Shown: piece after piece, positions 15,469 through 23,694 of the stretch | How positions within the stretch are numbered: the first letter of the stretch is position 1 | Layout of the letters: every line of letters starts with the position of its first letter | Source: Bacteroidales bacterium | GTDB taxonomy: Bacteria > Bacteroidota > Bacteroidia > Bacteroidales > WCHB1-69 | DNA: 44,923 bases | Assembly: GCA_016288655.1 (NCBI GenBank) | Contig: JAEEKX010000006.1 | Coordinates: 1-44,923, forward strand | Direction: 5' to 3' | The notes under the pieces: generated by a model | What the model saw: the letters and a program-made list of their open reading frames with translations, nothing else | Told to the model about the DNA's origin: nothing | The model's database searches: none | Position numbers and translations under genes: made by a program

Positions 15469-16347
15469 CTACCGTAACTCCTTCTCGATCACGTTGTGGA
15501 TACGGGAGTAGATCTCGCCGGCCACGCGGGCGTTGTTCATCGTGTAGATGTGAATGCCGTCGGCGTCGTTGGCGAGCAGTTCGAGGATTTGGTTCACGCT
15601 GTAGGAGATGCCGATTTCGAACATGGCCTCTTTGTTGTCGCGGAAGCGGTCGAAGAGCACGCGTAGTTCAAAGGGGATGGTGGCACCGGCCATGTTCATG
15701 ATCTTGTTGAACAGGTTGGTATTCACCAGCGGCATGATGCCCGGAAGAATGGGCACGGTGATGCCGCACTTGCGGGCGGCGCGGACGAGCCGGTAGAAGT
15801 AGTTGTTGTCGTAAAACACCTGGGAAATCAGGAATTGCGCGCCCATGTCCTGTTTGGTCTTCAGGTGAATGAGGTCTTCGTAAAGACTCCGGCACTCGAT
15901 GTGCCCTTCGGGGTAGCAGGCGGCGCCGAGGCAGAAGTCGTGGGATCGGCGCAGGTACTCCATCAACTCGGAGGCGTGGTGGAAGTGCTTGAGGTACTCG
16001 CCGTCGAAGTCGGCCGGCGGGTCGCCCCGCAGTGCCAGCACGTTCTCCAATTTCTGCTCTTCCATCAACGCCGTGATGCGATCCACGCCGGCAGGATCAA
16101 GCGCCCCGCAGGTGAGATGCACCAACGGCTCGGCGTCGGTGTGCCGCTTGACGTAACTCGCCAGCGCCAGCGTGTCCTCGCTGTAGTCGCCCGACGACTT
16201 GAAGGTGACACTGATGAAGTCGGGACAGTACTGCCGCAACGCGTCGATGGTGCCGAAGACGGCATCAATTTTACTGATCTTGGGATTGGGGGGGAAGACC
16301 TCAAACGACAAGGTCTTCTTCTGTTTCAAAATTTCGCTAATACGCAT
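15469..16347 (-). CDS. metF: 5,10-Methylenetetrahydrofolate reductase
   Basis: 292 residues from the ATG at 16347. The frame is open further upstream, but the added 45 residues run into the neighbouring gene and do not resemble MetF. The family motif SFEVFPPNP (catalytic Glu), ISVTFKSSGDYSEDTLALA, HLTCGALDP, NVLALRGDPP, and AQFLISQVFYDNNYF with PILPGIMPLVN complete the FAD-binding TIM barrel. It reduces methylene-THF to methyl-THF for methionine synthesis. It follows the nusB-to-YbbR cluster on the same strand after 71 bp and may share its transcript. Confidence 0.95.
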   Translation of the reverse strand: MRISEILKQKKTLSFEVFPPNPKISKIDAVFGTIDALRQYCPDFISVTFKSSGDYSEDTLALASYVKRHTDAEPLVHLTCGALDPAGVDRITALMEEQKLENVLALRGDPPADFDGEYLKHFHHASELMEYLRRSHDFCLGAACYPEGHIECRSLYEDLIHLKTKQDMGAQFLISQVFYDNNYFYRLVRAARKCGITVPILPGIMPLVNTNLFNKIMNMAGATIPFELRVLFDRFRDNKEAMFEIGISYSVNQILELLANDADGIHIYTMNNARVAGEIYSRIHNVIEKELR

Positions 16348-16418
16348 GGTTCGAAAAAATGGTTGATGATTCGTGAAATCAGCGGTGCCGCAGCCCGTGG
16401 CGGCAAAATAGAGTCGGG

Positions 16419-16871
16419 CTATTTCGATAGGTAGATGGTCATGGGACGCTCCATCTCCACACCGACGAACTCCTCGCCCCACTGGTTGGTGGAACGGAGG
16501 TAGTCGGTGATCTCCGTCTGCGAAAACTGGTAACTGTTCAGGTTCTCGCCCTTATGTTTGACAAGTTCCTTGACCGACAGTTGGATGTCGCGGTTGCCGT
16601 CGCGGAAGGTGGGGCTGAGGAACTCGAAACCCTTGGCGGTGAAGGTGAGGCGCAAGGTGGCATCCGACGACACGTCGGCTTTCTTCTTGCCGGCGGGCAG
16701 GTCGGTGCAGGTCACCTTGTAGTCGTATGTGACGGTGTATTCACGCGACAGGGTGACGAAAAACCACAGCAATGCGCTGAAGGCCAAGCAGACAACGAAG
16801 GCCAACGGAGGCATTTTGATGTGCCCCCGCGGGTCGGTGATGGTCTCCTTGATCTGCTTGGCCCTGTCCAT
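16419..16871 (-). CDS. YbbR-like membrane-anchored protein
   Basis: 150 residues: a short cytoplasmic start, one membrane helix at about 24-44 (FVVCLAFSALLWFFVTLS), then a single strand-rich domain (YTVTYDYKVTCTDLP, DATLRLTFTAKGFEFL). YbbR/CdaR-type proteins are usually longer with several such domains. In Bacteroidota a short form lies next to yajC, as here (9 bp away). The role is unknown; by analogy with CdaR it may modulate a membrane enzyme. It belongs to the nusB-DUF1573-yajC unit. Confidence 0.7.
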   Translation of the reverse strand: MDRAKQIKETITDPRGHIKMPPLAFVVCLAFSALLWFFVTLSREYTVTYDYKVTCTDLPAGKKKADVSSDATLRLTFTAKGFEFLSPTFRDGNRDIQLSVKELVKHKGENLNSYQFSQTEITDYLRSTNQWGEEFVGVEMERPMTIYLSK

Positions 16872-16880
16872 TGCGCGATG

Positions 16881-17219
16881 CTATTTGACGCTGTTCTCGT
16901 CGATGGCGACGGCAGCTTTTTCAATTTCGATGTGGGTGTTGTCCTCCACGGCGATGACGAAGGTCTTCTCGCGCACATCCACGATCTTGCCGTGGATGCC
17001 GCCGATGGTGATGACCTCGTCGCCTTTTCTCAGGGCCTCGCGGGCCTCCTGGATCTTCTTCTGCTTCTTCTGCTGCGGACGGATCATGAAGAGCCAGAAC
17101 ACCAGGATGATGGCAACAAAGAAGATCAGCATGGTCCAGCCACTACCGCCTTGTGCTTGTCCATTGGCGCCTTGCTGGCCGCCAGCCATCAATAAAAACA
17201 AATGATTCATAAAGTTCAT
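16881..17219 (-). CDS. yajC: Sec translocase accessory subunit YajC
   Basis: 112 residues. The Gly/Gln-rich start (AGGQQGANGQAQGG) is common in Bacteroidota YajC. One membrane helix (WTMLIFFVAIILVFWLFMI) runs into the hallmark RPQQKKQKKIQE, then the conserved LRKGDEVITIGGIHGKIVDV domain. YajC associates with SecDF in the inner membrane; a secDF gene lies at 29297-32269. It is the third gene of the nusB unit. Confidence 0.95.
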   Translation of the reverse strand: MNFMNHLFLLMAGGQQGANGQAQGGSGWTMLIFFVAIILVFWLFMIRPQQKKQKKIQEAREALRKGDEVITIGGIHGKIVDVREKTFVIAVEDNTHIEIEKAAVAIDENSVK

Positions 17220-17242
17220 AACGATAAATTAAAGTGGATAAA

Positions 17243-17704
17243 TTATGGTTTTCTAACGGTTGCCTTGATAGTGAGCACGGCGGGCGACGGGTAGGCGTTG
17301 GAGGCCACCCGCACCTTGTTGGTGACTTCACCCATCTTGGTCTTGGAGTCGAAGGTGACGTTGATCTTGCCCTTTTCGCCCGGCTTGATGGGCGCGCGGG
17401 GCGGGGTGGAGGTGGTGCAGCCGCACGAAGCGCTTGTGGAGGAGATTACCAGCGGCGACTTTCCGGTGTTGGTGAAGGTGAAGGTGTGCGTGAGTTTCTC
17501 GCCTTGCATCACCACGCCGAAGTCGTACAGGGTGTGGTCGAACTTGATCTTCGGACCGTCGGGGTCCGCCTGCGACGGCTTCCCACTCTTCGTGTCTGCG
17601 GTCGCTGGAATGTTCACCACCGAAGTGTTGCTTTTGTTGTCGCAGCCCGCCGTCATCAGGCAGAGCATGCAGATGCCGATTGCAAAATACCAGACTCTCT
17701 TCAT
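17243..17704 (-). CDS. DUF1573 lipoprotein
   Basis: 153 residues. The signal peptide ends in a lipobox (CLMTAGC, Cys at residue 21), so it is probably lipid-anchored. The DUF1573 domain covers about residues 52-150: IKFDHTLYDFGVVMQGEKLTHTFTF, NTGKSPLVI, and the invariant SASCGCTTSTPP. Its stop codon overlaps the ends of nusB by four bases (17701-17704), showing tight co-transcription. The fold is Ig-like; the function is not established, though some relatives are thought to act in envelope assembly. Confidence 0.88.
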   Translation of the reverse strand: MKRVWYFAIGICMLCLMTAGCDNKSNTSVVNIPATADTKSGKPSQADPDGPKIKFDHTLYDFGVVMQGEKLTHTFTFTNTGKSPLVISSTSASCGCTTSTPPRAPIKPGEKGKINVTFDSKTKMGEVTNKVRVASNAYPSPAVLTIKATVRKP

Positions 17705-18669
17705 CGCTCAGTTATATTCAAACTCTCGTTCAACAATCCGCGCCCCTGTTTGTTCAAACGGCCGGTCTCGCGCAACTCCTGCGCTATGCGATCCACGATG
17801 CCGTTGATGAAGGTGCCGCTTTTTTCGGAGCCATACACCTTGGCGATCTCGATGTACTCGTTGATGGTGACCTTGACAGGGATGCTCGGAAACTCCATCA
17901 TCTCGCACACAGCCATCTTCATCAAGATCATGTCGGTGGCGATGATGCGGTCGGACTCCCAATTCTTCAGCTTGTCCTCTATCAGTTCCTGGCACTCCTG
18001 GTCGTGCTCGATGGTCTTGCGGTAGAGTTTTTTGTAGAAAAACGTGTCCTCCTCCTTGTCCTTGAAAAGCGGGGCGGCCTTCACGTCTTCCGTGCCGGCT
18101 TTCCAGAACACCACGCCCTGATAGACCTGCAACAGCGCGTCGTTGTAGTCGTCGAGCCAGTGGGCCGACTGCTCTTCAAAGAACCATTGCAGTATCTCGC
18201 TGGGGGCGAACACCTTCTCGAAGATGTCAAGCACCAACTGCTTGTCGGTTTTGTAGTTGGTGGTTTCCGCCGCCATGTATGCCTGGTATTCGGGCATCGC
18301 CTCGATCTGCGCGAACAAACTGATGATCAGTTCCTTATGTTGCGACCAGTCGATGGGGAGCCGTGACCATTCGCGGTTGAACTCGCTGCTGTTCTCCATT
18401 TGGATGATCACCTGGTTGTCGATGAAACGGGTGTTGGGGTTGAGGTCTTCTTGGGTGGGGAAGATCTTGCCCTTGCGGTCTTCGAACTTGTTCTCCAGGT
18501 AGCGTTTGATTTCGGGAAGGATGGAGAAGAAGCAGTACGACAAGGTCTGGCACTGCGCAATGGACTTGTCGAGGTTCTTCTCGCCGAGGACGATCTCCTC
18601 CGACGGGTTGGCCTGACGGGCGTAGAGTGCCTGCATCACCTTGATTCTCAAATATCTTCTGCTAATCAT
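17701..18669 (-). CDS. nusB: Transcription antitermination protein NusB
   Basis: 322 residues, the long Bacteroidota form. The start RRYLRIKVMQALYA is that of NusB. The conserved helical core is at the C terminus: ESDRIIATDMILMKMAVCEMMEF, VKVTINEYIEIAKVYGSEKSGTFINGIVDRI. The middle 150 residues are a lineage insertion. NusB with NusE binds boxA RNA and prevents early termination in rRNA operons. It is the first gene of the unit, 15 bp after the expected transcript start set by the box at 18691-18698. Confidence 0.94.
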   Translation of the reverse strand: MISRRYLRIKVMQALYARQANPSEEIVLGEKNLDKSIAQCQTLSYCFFSILPEIKRYLENKFEDRKGKIFPTQEDLNPNTRFIDNQVIIQMENSSEFNREWSRLPIDWSQHKELIISLFAQIEAMPEYQAYMAAETTNYKTDKQLVLDIFEKVFAPSEILQWFFEEQSAHWLDDYNDALLQVYQGVVFWKAGTEDVKAAPLFKDKEEDTFFYKKLYRKTIEHDQECQELIEDKLKNWESDRIIATDMILMKMAVCEMMEFPSIPVKVTINEYIEIAKVYGSEKSGTFINGIVDRIAQELRETGRLNKQGRGLLNESLNITER

Positions 18670-18690
18670 TGCTTTTTAGATTTCGGGGTG

Positions 18691-18698
18691 CAAAAATA
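18691..18698 (-). promoter_or_regulatory. nusB operon promoter (-7 box)
   Basis: TATTTTTG on the minus strand fits TAnnTTTG. It lies in the 45 bp between nusB and the gingipain-like gene, so the nusB unit has its own promoter. Confidence 0.65.
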
Positions 18699-18714
18699 CA
18701 CTTTTTCCATTTCA

Positions 18715-21700
18715 TTAATGAAGGACCACTTTTTCCACTTTCTGGCCGTCGGCGCCGATGATCTTGACTAAGTAGAGGCCGCGGACGAGGTCGGCGACGT
18801 TGATCTGGGTGGTGACGGCGGTCGGGTGGATGCGGCGCACAAGGTTGCCGATGGTGGAGTAGATGGCGATCTCCTCAATGCCCTGACCCTCCACGAACAG
18901 CGTCTGGGTGGCGGGGTTGGGGAAGACGCGAGCGTGGGCGATGGAGGCCTCCTCGATGCCGGTGTGTCCGTTCACCGAGTTGCTGAGGCCGGATTCGCCG
19001 CTGCCGCAGATGGCGCGCACAGCGTACATGTAGGTGACACCGGTCTCTACGGTGGCGTCGTCGTAGTGGTTGTTGGGCATGGTGGTCACCGACTCGCCGT
19101 TGCGATAGATGCGGTAGGCGATGGCGTTGTCAACGGGATCCCAAGTGAGTTTGACCTGGGTGGGATAGGCGTCGGCACGAAGCCCTGTCGGGATGTCACA
19201 CGTCTCCGCTATGGGTTCGCCGACGGTGGCGCAAACCATCTCGCTCTCCAGCGACTCGAAGCCGCCTTCGCAGTTCACGGTGACGGTGTAGCAGTAGGTG
19301 CCGTCGGCAAGGTTGGCGTCGGTGTAGGTGCCGCCCGCCACGTTGCTGGCAACCAGTTCGCCGTTGCGGTAGATGTTGTAGGTCTGCCCCTGTACCGACC
19401 GCCCGCTGATGACGATGTCGTCCAAGCAGAAGATGTACTGGTCATTGGAGACGCAGTGGATGGCCACGTACTTGGCGCCCGCGGGCACGGTGTAGGTGTA
19501 TTGCGTCCAGGTGGTGGTGGTGGTGACTACGTTGTTGTTGATGTTGGTGAAGTTGCTGGCTTCGTTGCCAGTGGTGGAGTAGGCCACGTAGAACTGTTCG
19601 GTGGAATAATTGGAGGAGTAGGAGCGGGCCCAGAAGGAGATGGTGCCGTTTTCGGTGAAGTTGAGTTCGGGGCTGATGAGCCAGTCGTCGTTTTGCACGG
19701 TATTTCCCCAACCGCCGCTGGCGTAGGCATCACCGAAGTACTTGTTGCCGGAGTGGGCCTCCACAATGCTGTTTCCGGTCATCTGGCTGTCGTCCAACAC
19801 GATGAAAGCCATGGGACTGCCGCCGTTGGTGTAACTCACGCCCTGGAAGGTGCCGGTGTTGGCGCCGTCGCCGTCGATGTATGTCCAGCCGATGCTGCCG
19901 GGCGAGTTGATGTCGCCGTAGGTGTGGCCCTCCACGTCGTCGGTGAGGGTGAAGTCTTGGATGGTGGAGTTGTCGTCCCAGGTGAGAACGATGCTGTGGT
20001 TGTCGGTGGTGGCCTCCAGGCCGGTGGGCGCGGTGCAGTCGGCGCCGATGGCGGTGAGGACGAAAGAGCCGTTCCAACTGTCGTTGCCGTTGGTGGCGGT
20101 CCAGGTGATGGTGAACTGGTGTCCGGTGGTCACGTCGTCGGCCACGGAGACTTGGAAGTCGTTGGCGGCGGTGGCGCTGCCGCCGTTGGCGTTCATGACG
20201 GGCAGGGTGGCGCTGTTATCCATGAAGGAGAGTTGCGGGTCGTCGCAACTGAGGGTGACGGTGGTGTTGCCGGTGGTGGCCACGCCGCCCATGTTGTTCA
20301 GCGTCAGCGTAAGGTAGGGCTGTTGGCCGAACTCCACGATGGCGGGACTGTAACTGTCGAGCACGAGGTAGGGCACGTTGCCCGCTGTGCAGGTGATGGT
20401 TTCGTAGATGGTGGTGGTGTTGAAGGCGGTGACGACTAACAGCACGTCGCCGGCGGTGAAGTCGTGGGTGAGCGTCACCTGGCCGTTGGCGTCGGTGTAG
20501 GCGCTGTAATAGACGTTGTTTTGCGAGATGCAGACGAGGGCGTCCTCCACGGGGGTACCGTTGCGGGTGATGGTGGTGGTGAAGGGCACGCCCTGCATCA
20601 CGGTGTTCAGCGACGAGGTGATGGCCTCGGGCTGCTTGGTGCGCAGTTGCAGTGAGGCGTCACCGAAGGTGGTCCAGGTGCGGAAGGTCTCCAAGTCGCT
20701 GGAGGTGCTGCTCTCACTGAGGGCGAGGTTGAAGGCGTTCACTACGATGGAGCCCCAGCGGGTGCGCTGCTCTTCGGTGCTGATGCCGTTCTGCCCGCTG
20801 TACTGGTTGTAGTCGAAGCCGCCGATGAGGATGTCGTAAAAGTAGTCCTGACCGCGCTGCGGGGGGGTCCAGGGCTGGTTGATGGTGGACATGAGGGTGA
20901 CGACCGCGCCGCCGTTCTCCTTCTTCAGCCAGGCCTCGGCGAAGCAGTCGCCGCTCTGCTGGAACTTGCCGTTCACGCAGGCCACGGCCACGATGAAAGG
21001 CAGCTTGTCGCCATTGGTGGTGGCATTCACATTGTTGTTGTTGAAGCCGGTGGTCACAAACTGTGTCTCGGCACCATGGCCGCAATAGGCAATGGTGGAG
21101 GCGCCGGCATTGACGTGACCGGCAAGGGTGCTGGCACTGGGTGAACTGCTTATGTGGTAATTCGCCCTTTCTGTAATGTAAGTGAATGGCTGCAATCTCT
21201 CACTGAAGATACGCTGGACATGAACGTAGTCAATTTCATTGTCATCACCTTGTCCGCTTCCCTCGTTGGAACCGATGCCGATGAAGGTTTCACGCCAGCC
21301 GGCTTCCATGTTCGGGTTCTTCTCATAGTTGATGGCCTTGTTCACCTGCACGAGGGCCTGTGCATTGGTGGAGCAGGAGAAACGGCCGACGGCGATGTCG
21401 GGGTAGTTGTCGTTGCCGGCCACGCAGCCCGCGCGGGGGTCGGTGGGGGCGGCCACTCCGTCGGAGGTGATGGTGTTTGTCTTGATGTCGGCCCAGTCGC
21501 CGAACATCTGCACGTACATCAGGTTGCCGTTGGAGTTGTAGGCGGTCTGGATGTTGGAGACCACGTTGGCACCGGAGGCGACGACCTCCTTGGTGACGTT
21601 GTAGCCCATCTCGCGTTTCCATTGGATGTACAAGTCGGCGGCGTTCTCGAAGGTGGAGGGGGTGAGGACGAGGATGTCGCCCTTCTCGCCTTGCGCGAGG

Positions 21701-22389
21701 GCGTCGCGGGTGGGTTCATAGTTGAGGAAGATGCTCTGGTACAAGCCGATGGCCTCTTTCACCGGCGTGGGATTGCTCACCGTGAGCGGGTTGGTGGCCG
21801 GCCCGCTCGTCTCCGTCAGGACCACAGTCACATGGCGGTATGCGAGTATGCTCTGAGTGACGGCGTTGTACCGAAAGGGGAAGATGTGGACGGTGGTGCC
21901 GCGCACGTCGCGGATGATAAAGGGCGACTCCAGGGTGGCGGCGGCAGGATAGAACTCATCCACCACCGACTCGGGGGCGATCCGGTAGGGGATGCTCTCG
22001 GGATCCTGGTTGCGGTAGATGGTGCCGCGCGACGGCAACATCGGGTGATCCACATGGATCAGCATCATGTCGGAGCCGATGACGTCGGTAATCACCACGT
22101 CCTTGTCGGCCGGCAGTTGGATGGAGGCGCTCACGTAGGGCAGTTCGGCCCATCCCGCCTGCTCGCTGACGGTGCTGCTGGCGAAGTTCAACTTGCTGTA
22201 AGTCACGCCGTCGTGGGTCTCTTCCGAAATGCTGTAGTCGCCGATGTCGAAGGTCAGCACGTGGCTGCCCGAAGCATCCTGCGCATACGACACATGGTGC
22301 GACGGAAGATTGCGCTGTTGCGCATATCCTTGGATATTAATGCATAACGCACTAATCACCAATGCAATGGTAAAGAAAACCTTTTTCAT
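18715..22389 (-). CDS. Arginine-gingipain-like C25 cysteine peptidase with T9SS sorting domain
   Basis: A 1,224-residue secreted peptidase with a signal peptide of about 24 residues. A propeptide of some 200 residues precedes the C25 catalytic domain. His438 is in IAYCGHGAETQF and Cys471 in VAVACVNGKF. STINQPWTPPQRGQD and TWTTFGDASLQLRT follow as in RgpB. The acidic GQGDDNEID stretch near 379-387 sits where RgpB has the Asp that binds Arg, so Arg specificity is plausible. A cleaved-adhesin-type jelly roll (about 810-995) and fibronectin-III-like modules come next. The C terminus is a sorting domain (VFPNPATQTLFV, LVRGLYLVKI). Expected location: cell surface. It has its own promoter at 22412-22441. 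Confidence 0.93.
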   Translation of the reverse strand: MKKVFFTIALVISALCINIQGYAQQRNLPSHHVSYAQDASGSHVLTFDIGDYSISEETHDGVTYSKLNFASSTVSEQAGWAELPYVSASIQLPADKDVVITDVIGSDMMLIHVDHPMLPSRGTIYRNQDPESIPYRIAPESVVDEFYPAAATLESPFIIRDVRGTTVHIFPFRYNAVTQSILAYRHVTVVLTETSGPATNPLTVSNPTPVKEAIGLYQSIFLNYEPTRDALAQGEKGDILVLTPSTFENAADLYIQWKREMGYNVTKEVVASGANVVSNIQTAYNSNGNLMYVQMFGDWADIKTNTITSDGVAAPTDPRAGCVAGNDNYPDIAVGRFSCSTNAQALVQVNKAINYEKNPNMEAGWRETFIGIGSNEGSGQGDDNEIDYVHVQRIFSERLQPFTYITERANYHISSSPSASTLAGHVNAGASTIAYCGHGAETQFVTTGFNNNNVNATTNGDKLPFIVAVACVNGKFQQSGDCFAEAWLKKENGGAVVTLMSTINQPWTPPQRGQDYFYDILIGGFDYNQYSGQNGISTEEQRTRWGSIVVNAFNLALSESSTSSDLETFRTWTTFGDASLQLRTKQPEAITSSLNTVMQGVPFTTTITRNGTPVEDALVCISQNNVYYSAYTDANGQVTLTHDFTAGDVLLVVTAFNTTTIYETITCTAGNVPYLVLDSYSPAIVEFGQQPYLTLTLNNMGGVATTGNTTVTLSCDDPQLSFMDNSATLPVMNANGGSATAANDFQVSVADDVTTGHQFTITWTATNGNDSWNGSFVLTAIGADCTAPTGLEATTDNHSIVLTWDDNSTIQDFTLTDDVEGHTYGDINSPGSIGWTYIDGDGANTGTFQGVSYTNGGSPMAFIVLDDSQMTGNSIVEAHSGNKYFGDAYASGGWGNTVQNDDWLISPELNFTENGTISFWARSYSSNYSTEQFYVAYSTTGNEASNFTNINNNVVTTTTTWTQYTYTVPAGAKYVAIHCVSNDQYIFCLDDIVISGRSVQGQTYNIYRNGELVASNVAGGTYTDANLADGTYCYTVTVNCEGGFESLESEMVCATVGEPIAETCDIPTGLRADAYPTQVKLTWDPVDNAIAYRIYRNGESVTTMPNNHYDDATVETGVTYMYAVRAICGSGESGLSNSVNGHTGIEEASIAHARVFPNPATQTLFVEGQGIEEIAIYSTIGNLVRRIHPTAVTTQINVADLVRGLYLVKIIGADGQKVEKVVLH

Positions 22390-22411
22390 ATTAATCAGTT
22401 TTTACAAACTG

Positions 22412-22441
22412 CAAAAATACATGAAAATAGTGAATACCAAA
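22412..22441 (-). promoter_or_regulatory. Promoter of the Rgp-like gene
   Basis: On the minus strand, TTTG (22441-22438), 18 bp, then TATTTTTG (22419-22412). The ATG follows 22 bp later. It is a full-consensus Bacteroidota promoter. Confidence 0.8.
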
Positions 22442-22491
22442 CGTCTCCATTTAAACTTTTCTGAATGATTTTCATTGAAAAACGGCTCTAC

Positions 22492-22701
22492 TTATCCCAC
22501 CACGAAATACCCATCCCGTTTCTTGTCGAACTTGGTTTTCCTCCAACAACCACTTGCCCCGCCGGCAGAACCCGTTGAAGATGCCGCACAGGAGTCAGAA
22601 TGTGTATTGCGGAAACACCCTACATTGTCGAAAAATCGCTCCAATTCTTCCGAAATTTCAGTCAGAGGATTAGGACAAGGGCTTCCAATCCTCCATTTCA
22701 T
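22492..22701 (-). CDS. Possible small Cys-rich protein or gene remnant
   Basis: A 69-codon frame in the 476-bp gap between the Rgp-like gene and the tRNA. It has four Cys: one in SPCPNPL, two in the middle (VGCFRNTHSDSC) and one after an Ala/Ser/Gly-rich run (SSTGSAGGASGC). It ends KKRDGYFVVG. The base composition is richer in GC than the flanks, which hints at real coding. I do not recognise it and see no good promoter. An overlapping plus-strand frame (22475-22741) looks worse. The rest of the gap (22702-22818) is AT-rich with no gene. Confidence 0.3.
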   Translation of the reverse strand: MKWRIGSPCPNPLTEISEELERFFDNVGCFRNTHSDSCAASSTGSAGGASGCWRKTKFDKKRDGYFVVG

Positions 22702-22818
22702 GCAGACAGAGTCATTTTGTATCTATTTTATAATCTGTTGATTTTTAATATATTAAAAAGAAATTAGATGAAAAAAACGCTAATGGGAGAAATTTTTGAA
22801 AAAAAATGAGGGAAAGGG

Positions 22819-22847
22819 TTGTGTGAAAGAAAAAAGTTGTAATTTTG
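22819..22847 (+). promoter_or_regulatory. Promoter of tRNA-Arg and rpsP
   Basis: TTG (22819-22821), 18 bp, then TAATTTTG (22840-22847). It lies 18 bp before the tRNA 5' end, and no terminator separates the tRNA from rpsP, so both probably share the transcript. Confidence 0.75.
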
Positions 22848-22865
22848 CAGCTCCAAAAAGGAAAT

Positions 22866-22939
22866 GGCCCCGTAGCTCAACTGAATAGAGCATTTGACTA
22901 CGGATCAAAAGGTTACAGGTTTGAATCCTGTCGGGGTCA
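22866..22939 (+). tRNA. tRNA-Arg (anticodon ACG)
   Basis: A complete cloverleaf. The acceptor stem is GGCCCCG with CGGGGTC (one G-U), the D stem GCTC/GAGC, the anticodon stem TTTGA/TCAAA with loop CTACGGA, and the T stem ACAGG/CCTGT with loop TTTGAAT. The discriminator is A. The anticodon ACG reads CGN codons after A34 deamination. No CCA is coded. Confidence 0.96.
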
Positions 22940-22976
22940 CAACCTTCTTTTTATTTTAAACCAAAAAATAACGAAA

Positions 22977-23576
22977 ATGGCAACAAGAATCAGATTGCAA
23001 AGACATGGCAAGAAGAATCAGCCCTTCTACCACATTGTTGTCGCAGATGGTCGTGCACCACGTGATGGTCGTTATATTGAAAGACTTGGCACGTACAACC
23101 CGCTGACCCATCCTGCGCAGGTAACCCTTAATTTCGACCGTGCGTTGTACTGGGTTGAGACCGGTGCTGCTCCGTCCGACACGGCTCGTGCGATCCTTCG
23201 TCACGAGGGTGTCTATTTGATGAAGCACCTCCGCGGCGGTATCGCCAAGGGTGCTTTCAGCGAAAACGAGGCAGAGCGTCGTTTTGCGGCTTGGAAGCAG
23301 GACAGAGAGTCCAAGATCAACAACATCAAGCGTGAGGATGCCGACGCTGCTCGCAGCATCATGAAGAAGCGTTTGGAAGCTGAGACGAAGGTGAAAGAGG
23401 CCATCGCCGCGAAGGTCGCTGAGAAGCGTGCCGCCGAGGCCGAGGCCGCTGCTGCCGCACAGCGCGAAGCCGAAGAGGCTGCCGCTGCCGCTGCGGAAGC
23501 CGCCGCTGCCGAGATGCAAGCCGAAGGCGCCGCCGAGGCTGCTCCCGAAGCCGCTGAAGCCCCCGCCGCCGAGTAA
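22977..23576 (+). CDS. rpsP: Ribosomal protein S16 with long Ala/Glu-rich tail
   Basis: 199 residues from the ATG at 22977; the frame is open upstream only because it reads through the tRNA. The S16 core fills the first 85 or so residues (TRIRLQRHGKKNQPFYHIVV, RDGRYIERLGTYNP, ALYWVETGAAPSDTARAIL). The C-terminal half is a charged helical stretch, then an Ala/Glu repeat region (about 140-199) likely to form a coiled coil or flexible tail. S16 is about 80-90 residues in most bacteria; long forms are common in Bacteroidota. It starts 37 bp after tRNA-Arg, and a strong terminator follows. Confidence 0.95.
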   Translation: MATRIRLQRHGKKNQPFYHIVVADGRAPRDGRYIERLGTYNPLTHPAQVTLNFDRALYWVETGAAPSDTARAILRHEGVYLMKHLRGGIAKGAFSENEAERRFAAWKQDRESKINNIKREDADAARSIMKKRLEAETKVKEAIAAKVAEKRAAEAEAAAAAQREAEEAAAAAAEAAAAEMQAEGAAEAAPEAAEAPAAE

Positions 23577-23595
23577 TAATCCTCGCCAGCACAAT

Positions 23596-23629
23596 AAAAA
23601 AAGGAGCGTAGCCATACGCTCCTTTTTTT
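23596..23629 (+). terminator. rpsP terminator
   Basis: GGAGCGTA (23603-23610), GCCA loop, TACGCTCC (23615-23622), then seven T. An A-run on the other side means it could also stop minus-strand transcripts. Confidence 0.9.
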
Positions 23630-23643
23630 GTGCCTACCTCCAC

Positions 23644-23670
23644 AAAAAAAAGGGACACTTCCGCGCCCCT
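23644..23670 (-). terminator. dnaN terminator
   Basis: On the minus strand an 8-bp stem (23670-23663 with 23658-23651, two G-U pairs) with loop GGAA is followed by a T-run. It lies 24 bp after the dnaN stop codon, facing the rpsP terminator. Confidence 0.8.
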
Positions 23671-23694
23671 CTTTCCTATCGTTTTCGATAATGC

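Noticed and set aside
16348-16482. 45-residue N-terminal extension of MetF
   Set aside because: The ATG at 16347 begins the conserved MetF sequence; the extension overlaps the YbbR-like gene and has no similarity to the family.
18826-20439. 537-codon plus-strand frame across the Rgp-like gene
   Set aside because: Gly/Val/Asp-rich translation typical of the complement of GC-rich coding; the minus frame has full domain structure and a sorting signal.
22845-22976. In-frame upstream extension of rpsP
   Set aside because: It reads straight through the tRNA-Arg gene; S16 begins at the ATG at 22977.
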